Shown: positions 59,934 to 64,000 of the stretch, piece by piece
How the letters are laid out: each line of letters starts with the position of its first letter
Position numbering within the stretch: position 1 is the first letter of the stretch
NCBI GenBank assembly: GCA_036676475.1
Contig: JAKFCU010000006.1
Location: 1 to 64,000 of the forward strand
Direction: 5' to 3'
Origin: LC029 sp036676475
Lineage (GTDB): Bacteria > Bacillota > Bacilli > Aneurinibacillales > RAOX-1
DNA length: 64,000 nucleotides
Position numbers and translations under genes: made by a program
The notes under the pieces: generated by a model
Seen by the model: only the letters and a program-made list of their open reading frames with translations
Told to the model about the DNA's origin: nothing
The model's database searches: none

Positions 59934-59976
59934 AAGAAAGAAGAACTGTGTTTCCGCAATACAGTTCTTCTTTCTT
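59934..59976 (+). terminator. terminator of oppDF
   Basis: The long stem AAGAAAGAAGAACTGT with ACAGTTCTTCTTTCTT has T-rich right side. Confidence 0.9.
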
Positions 59977-59999
59977 ATGGAACTTTTTCCACATTCTTA

Positions 60000-60025
60000 T
60001 ACCATCAGAGAGTATTATACGCAAT
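60000..60025 (+). repeat. family A repeat, copy 6 (truncated)
   Basis: Only the left part remains: CAGAGAGTATTATACGCA. It follows the oppDF terminator. Confidence 0.7.
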
Positions 60026-60052
60026 TATTTTATCATGACTAGCGAGAAGACC

Positions 60053-60086
60053 CCCACCTCAACACCTTTTGTTTGGTGTAGGTGGG
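60053..60086. other. hairpin after the winged-helix gene
   Basis: The stem CCCACCT..ACACC with GGTGT..AGGTGGG has an 8-nt loop and no T-run on either strand. It lies 8 bp past the minus-strand stop codon at 60094. Confidence 0.5.
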
Positions 60087-60093
60087 AGAGTGT

Positions 60094-60402
60094 TCAACCA
60101 ACTAGTATGCGTAATTCTTGATTCCACTTATCCAAGGCGGTGTACATGTTCGGATTTGCCCGATAAACCATAGGTTTTCTGCCCGTTTTGCTTGTTTTAT
60201 ATGATGATCTTTCTTCGGTTATTAAGTTAGCCTGCTCTAACGTTTTTAAATGGTCTCGCATCACATTGGGATGAATGGAAAAAGCAGCAGCTAATTCTTG
60301 GCAATTATAGGTTTCACGAGTTTCTACTAAATAATGATATAAACGGATTCGGGTATCATCCTGCAATGAACGGAAAATAGGTAATAAGCATTCAAGACTC
60401 AT
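60094..60402 (-). CDS. winged-helix transcription regulator (ArsR-like)
   Basis: The 102-residue protein is a single winged-helix domain: IFRSLQDDTRIRLYHYLVE, then a helix-turn-helix with CQELAAAFSIHPNVMRDHLKTLEQANL, then a wing with GRKPMVYRANPN. There are no metal-binding cysteines of classical ArsR sensors. A degenerate Fnr-type site upstream suggests control by oxygen. Targets are unknown. Confidence 0.85.
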   Translation of the reverse strand: MSLECLLPIFRSLQDDTRIRLYHYLVETRETYNCQELAAAFSIHPNVMRDHLKTLEQANLITEERSSYKTSKTGRKPMVYRANPNMYTALDKWNQELRILVG

Positions 60403-60455
60403 CTATGTTCATCCTCCTTAGCGGATCTTTACTTAGTATTGTTACGATAATTATG

Positions 60456-60498
60456 ATGTTAACACGGAGTGAAGATACCCTCTATGACAAAAATCACA
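60456..60498 (-). promoter_or_regulatory. possible Fnr-type promoter of the winged-helix gene
   Basis: TATGA-CAAAAA-TCACA (60483-60498) has one mismatch to the Fnr consensus. On the minus strand TAACAT (60461-60456) could be the -10 box, which again puts the site centre at -41.5. Confidence 0.45.
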
Positions 60499-60694
60499 TA
60501 ATTAAAAACTGAGCTGACAGTCATAAAAAAAGCCTAGTTTATCGAGGCATTTTTTCAATCCATCTTATTCTCATATTCATATTCCGCGTTTGTTGATTTT
60601 TGGATTTTCTTTGAATGAAATCACTAGAATTTGTTCATACTAGTGTTAAAATGAAGGAATACGAGTCGGAGAATGCCTTGAGGAGGGTCTTGAT

Positions 60695-60916
60695 ATGGAA
60701 GCATTACCCATTGATCCATATTTGCAAAGTTGTGTTCAAGGAGATCGAATTGTTAGATGTCCGAACTGCTTACGCATTAATGTTGGACAAGTAGCACCAA
60801 AGTACTTTTATTGTTCGGACTGTTTTATAGAAATGAAACTGGCAGAAAGAATTCACTTCTTCGAATTAGATGAAAACGGAGAATTAGCCTGCTTAAATGA
60901 CATATTCTATAATTAG
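60695..60916 (+). CDS. small zinc-ribbon protein of unknown function
   Basis: The 73-residue protein has CPNCLRIN and YCSDCFIEM, a four-cysteine zinc-ribbon pattern, in a short acidic protein without helices long enough for the membrane. GGAGGG lies upstream of the ATG. The gap before it (60403-60694) holds a weak A/T-flanked hairpin around GCCT/AGGC at 60532-60548 and the regulator's promoter. Function unknown. Confidence 0.8.
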   Translation: MEALPIDPYLQSCVQGDRIVRCPNCLRINVGQVAPKYFYCSDCFIEMKLAERIHFFELDENGELACLNDIFYN

Positions 60917-60920
60917 TATA

Positions 60921-60964
60921 AGTAGCTACTGGCATGGCATTATGCGTATAATACTCTCTGATGA
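60921..60964 (-). repeat. family A repeat, copy 7
   Basis: In reverse orientation: AGTAGCTACTGGC, then TGCGTATAATACTCTCTGAT. It begins 5 bp after the zinc-ribbon gene's stop codon. Confidence 0.82.
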
Positions 60965-61001
60965 AAAAAAAAGAAGCCGTTTTCAACTAGGCTTCCTTTT
61001 T
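60965..61001 (+). terminator. terminator of the zinc-ribbon gene
   Basis: The stem GAAGCC/GGCTTC with an 11-nt loop is followed by CTTTTTC. It overlaps the 3' end of the convergent small gene. Confidence 0.75.
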
Positions 61002-61184
61002 CATTTGGAGAAGCTCTGTTATCCTCTCATTAATCAATTGAACTTGTTTGTACAAAATCATGCGCTCATCCCAGCGAAGGTTTGGCTCGACAACTTGGTT
61101 CTTTATGCTTTCTTTTAGTTCATTTAGCTGATCCGGATTCGTAATCGAATGGATATGTTGATAGAAGTTGCTCAATGATGGCAT
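60987..61184 (-). CDS. small coiled-coil protein of unknown function
   Basis: The 65-residue protein (MPSLSNFYQHIHSITNPDQL) is mostly helical with a probable coiled coil in its C-terminal half (QVQLINERITELLQMKKEA). It has no cysteines or signal. AAAAGGGGGATGCC precedes the region of the ATG. No family recognised. Confidence 0.65.
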   Translation of the reverse strand: MPSLSNFYQHIHSITNPDQLNELKESIKNQVVEPNLRWDERMILYKQVQLINERITELLQMKKEA

Positions 61185-61248
61185 CCCCCTTTTAGACTAT
61201 TACTAATAGATATCCACCAAAATATAAAATATGACAAAAAGATACAAA

Positions 61249-61297
61249 TAAGAAAGCTACTGGCGAAGCTGCATGTGTATCATACTTTCCGATAAGT
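61249..61297 (-). repeat. family A repeat, copy 8
   Basis: The full-length reverse copy starts TAAGAAAGCTACTGGCG and ends CATACTTTCCGATAAGT. It lies upstream of the minus-strand coiled-coil gene and upstream of the plus-strand gene at 61382, so it is the one copy not beside a stop codon. Confidence 0.88.
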
Positions 61298-61381
61298 ACA
61301 AGAAAAAGGATTTACCTCTTTTTTTCGACGTTGATGCTAGTATAATGGTATCAACTGAAAGTAGTAGAAGGAGAAAGAAAA

Positions 61382-62491
61382 ATGGATATGAAGCTAGAGT
61401 ATCTTTCATTTTTTGTGGTGAAGGTAGATGGGGACGGGGAGCAATCAACTAAAACGTATCGTCATTATCAAACATTAAATGAAGAGGCCTATTTGGAAAG
61501 TAATTTGAAATGGTTTTTAGATGGAGAATTCGCTCGCACAGTGAAAAGAAAAGTGGAACGTATACGGAAATCAGAAAGTGTCCCAACAAAGATCGGTCGC
61601 TTTATTGTGGAGAATGGATTTGCATTAGACTCAAATCCTAACTACAATATGTTCAAGAGACTTAGACAAGCTGAAAATGAGAAAGAATTTCACGAAGCCA
61701 GTGATGATCTGCTTCGCGCTTATATGAATACGACTTCCATACGTGGCGGAGCTTTCATTGTGGCTAGAACGAAACTGACAAAATACTTTGATGATCCGTT
61801 TGTTTTTATTATGAAAAGTGATTTTGAGATGAAGGTTGCTAGCATTATGGATGAACAAGTACTGATTAAGGAAGTCGAAATGGCTATTAGTGCCAAGAAT
61901 ATTAAATCCATCCAATATCCCCATATGCCAGAGGAGGGGATGGTGGAAGAGTGGGAGTTGAAAATATTCCAATCTTCGCATGCCCGGTATTTTGAGGACT
62001 TTTTAAAATTTGTCAATTATGAGCCAGCCCTTCCTGAGATGATGAACTCTCATGTCATGGGGATCGTTCAGGAATATATTGAAGAGTCTTATCAAGAGAA
62101 TGAGGAAGAAAAGCAGAAGGAATCGGAAGAGATGGACCTTTGGTTGAATAAAAAAGAGCGTGAGTTAAACGAAAAATGGACCCATGAACAGGTCATGGAT
62201 GCCGCGCAAAGCTTAACCGAGGTAGCGCCAGATTTGGAGATGAAATTTAAATTAGACGCCGTTTCTGTCAAAGCGCTTTTGGCGGAATATGGGGAAACCA
62301 TTCATTTTGCTAAGCTCGGTGATCGCTATGTTGTTTTAATTGAAGGGGATCATTTTCAGTTTGATAAAGGCGTTTCTCCAATTGAATTGCTGAGACCTGC
62401 TCAACTTGAAGATGTGATTCAGCGAATTATTGGAAAAAAAGGAAGACAAGAGGCAGCTGCAACAACAGAGGACGATATGCCGCCGTTTTAA
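61382..62491 (+). CDS. DUF3900-like cytosolic protein
   Basis: The 369-residue protein (MDMKLEYLSFFVVKVDGDGE) resembles the DUF3900 family of Bacillales. Middle segments such as NTTSIRGGAFIVARTKLTKY and PFVFIMKSDFEMKVASI recall the layout of nucleoid-associated NdpA-like proteins, followed by an acidic, Glu-rich coiled coil (about 230-270) and an ending DDMPPF. Its function is not established. AAGGAG precedes the ATG; a second ATG lies two codons later. Confidence 0.7.
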   Translation: MDMKLEYLSFFVVKVDGDGEQSTKTYRHYQTLNEEAYLESNLKWFLDGEFARTVKRKVERIRKSESVPTKIGRFIVENGFALDSNPNYNMFKRLRQAENEKEFHEASDDLLRAYMNTTSIRGGAFIVARTKLTKYFDDPFVFIMKSDFEMKVASIMDEQVLIKEVEMAISAKNIKSIQYPHMPEEGMVEEWELKIFQSSHARYFEDFLKFVNYEPALPEMMNSHVMGIVQEYIEESYQENEEEKQKESEEMDLWLNKKERELNEKWTHEQVMDAAQSLTEVAPDLEMKFKLDAVSVKALLAEYGETIHFAKLGDRYVVLIEGDHFQFDKGVSPIELLRPAQLEDVIQRIIGKKGRQEAAATTEDDMPPF

Positions 62492-62492
62492 T

Positions 62493-62540
62493 CCTTATCG
62501 GAACGTATAATACGCACACAGCTACGCTAGTAGCTTTCTA
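62493..62540 (+). repeat. family A repeat, copy 9
   Basis: The copy reads CCTTATCGGAACGTATAATA at its left end and AGTAGCTTTCTA at its right end. It begins 1 bp after the preceding stop codon. Confidence 0.85.
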
Positions 62541-62664
62541 ACAATCATATAAACCATTTTGACGGTGTGATGGATGTTGTTTATAAATTGTTTGATCTGG
62601 TTTATGATATAAATGATATAATTTCTTGGGGGAATTACACGGATTCCGAAATTAGGAGGAAAAG

Positions 62665-63642
62665 ATGAACTTGAATATACCACAAATGAAAATTGCCCAT
62701 ATGACACCTCGTGTTCCTATTATACAAGGAGGTATGGGGGTAAAGGTGTCCCTTAGTGGGCTTGCGTCAGCCGTAGCAAATGCCGGAGGAATCGGGATTA
62801 TTTCGGGAACAGGACTTCCCGTTGATGAAATGATTACCCATATTCGCCGTGCAAGGGAGCTAACAAATGGTCAGGGCTATATAGGGGTTAATGTGCTGTT
62901 TGCCATGAATGGATTTGCCGAGACGGTAAAAGCAGCTATGAAGGAAAAGGTCGATTTTATTATATCCGGTGCCGGGTTTTCACGAGATATGTATGCTTGG
63001 GGAAAAGAATTTGGCGTCCCTATCATTTCTATCGTTTCTTCAGGCAAGCTGGCGAAGCTAGCCGAAAAGCTGGGAGCATCAGCCATTGTGGTGGAAGGAC
63101 ATGAAGCTGGAGGACATTTAGGTACAGACCGACCTTTATTTGATATTCTGCCGGAAGTAGTGGAAGCTGTAAAAATTCCCGTTATTGCGGCTGGCGGCAT
63201 TCTTAAGGGAGAAGATGTGGCCAAAGCCATTCGGATGGGAGCAGTGGGAGTCCAAATGGGGACTCGTTTTGTGGCGAGTGTCGAATGCGATGCCCATCCT
63301 GCCTTTAAGCAGAAATATATCGATTGTAAAGACGGGGATACCCTTCTTGTGAAGACCACAGTCGGTTTACATGGAAGGGCCATTAAAAATGCTTTAACCG
63401 AAAAAGTGAGTGCCGGAGAGAAAGTAAGAATAAAGAAATGCATTGATTGCTTAAAGAATTGCAGCCACCAATTCTGCACCCTGGATTCTTTAATTGAGGC
63501 TGTTAATGGAAATGTTGAGAATGGGCTTGTTTTTGCCGGAGCAAGAGTGACCGAAATTAATGAAATCCTCCCAGTGCAAACTATTATTGATAATATTATG
63601 GCTGAATATGTGGATGCCACTGTTCAGGATAAAATTGGGTAA
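62665..63642 (+). CDS. FabK/nitronate-monooxygenase-like flavoprotein
   Basis: The 325-residue TIM-barrel flavoprotein has PIIQGGMGVKVSLSGLASAV, GVNVLFAMNGF, VVEGHEAGGHLGTDRP, IPVIAAGGILKGEDVAKAI and VQMGTRFVAS. These match the 2-nitropropane dioxygenase/FabK family, which uses FMN; members either oxidise nitronates or reduce enoyl-ACP. A C-terminal cysteine cluster CIDCLKNCSHQFC is not part of the usual FabK core and might bind a metal or cluster. AGGAGG precedes the ATG. Confidence 0.88.
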   Translation: MNLNIPQMKIAHMTPRVPIIQGGMGVKVSLSGLASAVANAGGIGIISGTGLPVDEMITHIRRARELTNGQGYIGVNVLFAMNGFAETVKAAMKEKVDFIISGAGFSRDMYAWGKEFGVPIISIVSSGKLAKLAEKLGASAIVVEGHEAGGHLGTDRPLFDILPEVVEAVKIPVIAAGGILKGEDVAKAIRMGAVGVQMGTRFVASVECDAHPAFKQKYIDCKDGDTLLVKTTVGLHGRAIKNALTEKVSAGEKVRIKKCIDCLKNCSHQFCTLDSLIEAVNGNVENGLVFAGARVTEINEILPVQTIIDNIMAEYVDATVQDKIG

Positions 63643-63647
63643 AGAAT

Positions 63648-63687
63648 AAAAGCTGCCCTTCCGTATGGAAGTTGGCAGCTTTTATTC
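63648..63687 (+). terminator. terminator of the flavoprotein gene
   Basis: The stem AAAAGCTGCC/GGCAGCTTTT encloses a second stem CTTCC/GGAAG and is followed by ATTC. Confidence 0.9.
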
Positions 63688-63751
63688 ATGTTGGTACGAT
63701 GGATACAACTTGAGTGGTCTTCCCCTGGGAACAAACATTCAGAAACGCTAG

Positions 63752-64000
63752 TCACTCAGCTTTCAGAGGAGGGGCAGGGAAATGTAACACTTCCTTATTT
63801 TTAAATGATTCGGGTAATACAATACTGTCGACTTGGTTAAAGTCATAATAATTTGCAGATTGGTGCATCTTCATGATGTTCAACGGTTGTTGCTCCAAAT
63901 CCCCTTTAAAATGCATTACTATGTCTTGACCCCATTAGCTAGGTAAAGCGCGAAAGTGCTTTGCCGTGATCGATCAAAGAAAATCCAATAATTCACTTAA
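63752..64000 (-). pseudogene. possible degraded gene end at the window edge
   Basis: On the minus strand a 54-codon frame (ATG at 63916, stop at 63752-63754) ends KNKEVLHFPAPPLKAE. Upstream, another frame reads GFSLIDHGKALSRFT before a TAG; the LIDHG pattern recalls HipA-like kinases. Two protein-like segments in different frames suggest a broken gene entering from outside the window. The evidence is weak and there is no ribosome binding site for the 54-codon frame. Confidence 0.25.

Overview
The window looks like a chromosomal segment from a low-to-mid GC Gram-positive bacterium of the order Bacillales. Evidence: strong AAGGAGG ribosome binding sites with frequent GTG/TTG starts, a Bacillus-type Fnr with a C-terminal CxxCx4C cluster, a YwiC homologue, a BirA-type bio operator, the CbiX-long and CbiH-fusion forms of anaerobic B12 synthesis known from Bacillus megaterium, and a pel cluster without the outer-membrane genes pelB and pelC. 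I cannot name genus or species. No rRNA, tRNA, CRISPR array, prophage or transposase was found.

Region 1 (1-9136), signalling: a broken gene end, a two-component pair plus a Ser/Thr-rich lipoprotein, then a five-gene block resembling the Pseudomonas SiaABCD network (SiaB kinase, SiaC phosphoprotein, a soluble histidine kinase, a SiaA-like membrane PP2C phosphatase, and a SiaD-like protein with GGDEF and HD-GYP domains), followed by a convergent orphan OmpR-type regulator. The histidine kinase and the cyclic-di-GMP enzyme share the same N-terminal coiled coil, so both may be read by SiaC.

Region 2 (9337-21705), exopolysaccharide: a Gram-positive pel operon (an epimerase-PelD fusion with an intact RxxD c-di-GMP site, PelE, a PelA-type deacetylase, PelF, PelG). 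It runs without a break into a CotH kinase lipoprotein, a VTC polyphosphate-polymerase-type protein, a DUF4956 membrane protein and a DUF4832 glycosidase-like protein. The neighbouring Sia-like module is a plausible source and sink of c-di-GMP for PelD.

Region 3 (22224-34903 and 40861-43697), anaerobic nitrate metabolism: DUF2249 proteins, an NnrS/oxidase-like membrane protein, a DUF59 protein, a radical SAM protein, YwiC, MoeA, Fnr, Mrp, and an unusual nitrate-reductase-like set (NarI-like cytochrome b, molybdopterin catalytic subunit, four-cluster ferredoxin, Tat-type Rieske protein, small membrane protein), plus two NarK-type transporters. At least five promoters in this region and one near 60.4 kb carry TGTGA-N6-TCACA-like sites placed 41.5 or 42.5 bp from the inferred start, as expected of class II Fnr promoters.

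Region 4 (35004-39966) is a BirA-controlled bioADFHC operon. Region 5 (44522-56976) is a cobalamin-riboswitch-controlled operon: a cobalt transporter and nearly the whole anaerobic corrin pathway to cobyrinate a,c-diamide, then a SUMT gene. Region 6 (57009-64000) holds a carbonic anhydrase, oppDF, a small winged-helix regulator, small unknown proteins, a DUF3900-like protein and a FabK/nitronate-monooxygenase-like flavoprotein.

Two short repeat families are scattered through the second half. Family A (about 48 bp, nine copies) mostly sits just after stop codons. Family B (a 38-bp hairpin, three copies) sits just before start codons, always in the same orientation to the downstream gene and always exactly 6 nt before ATGAAGGAG, which forms the Shine-Dalgarno sequence.
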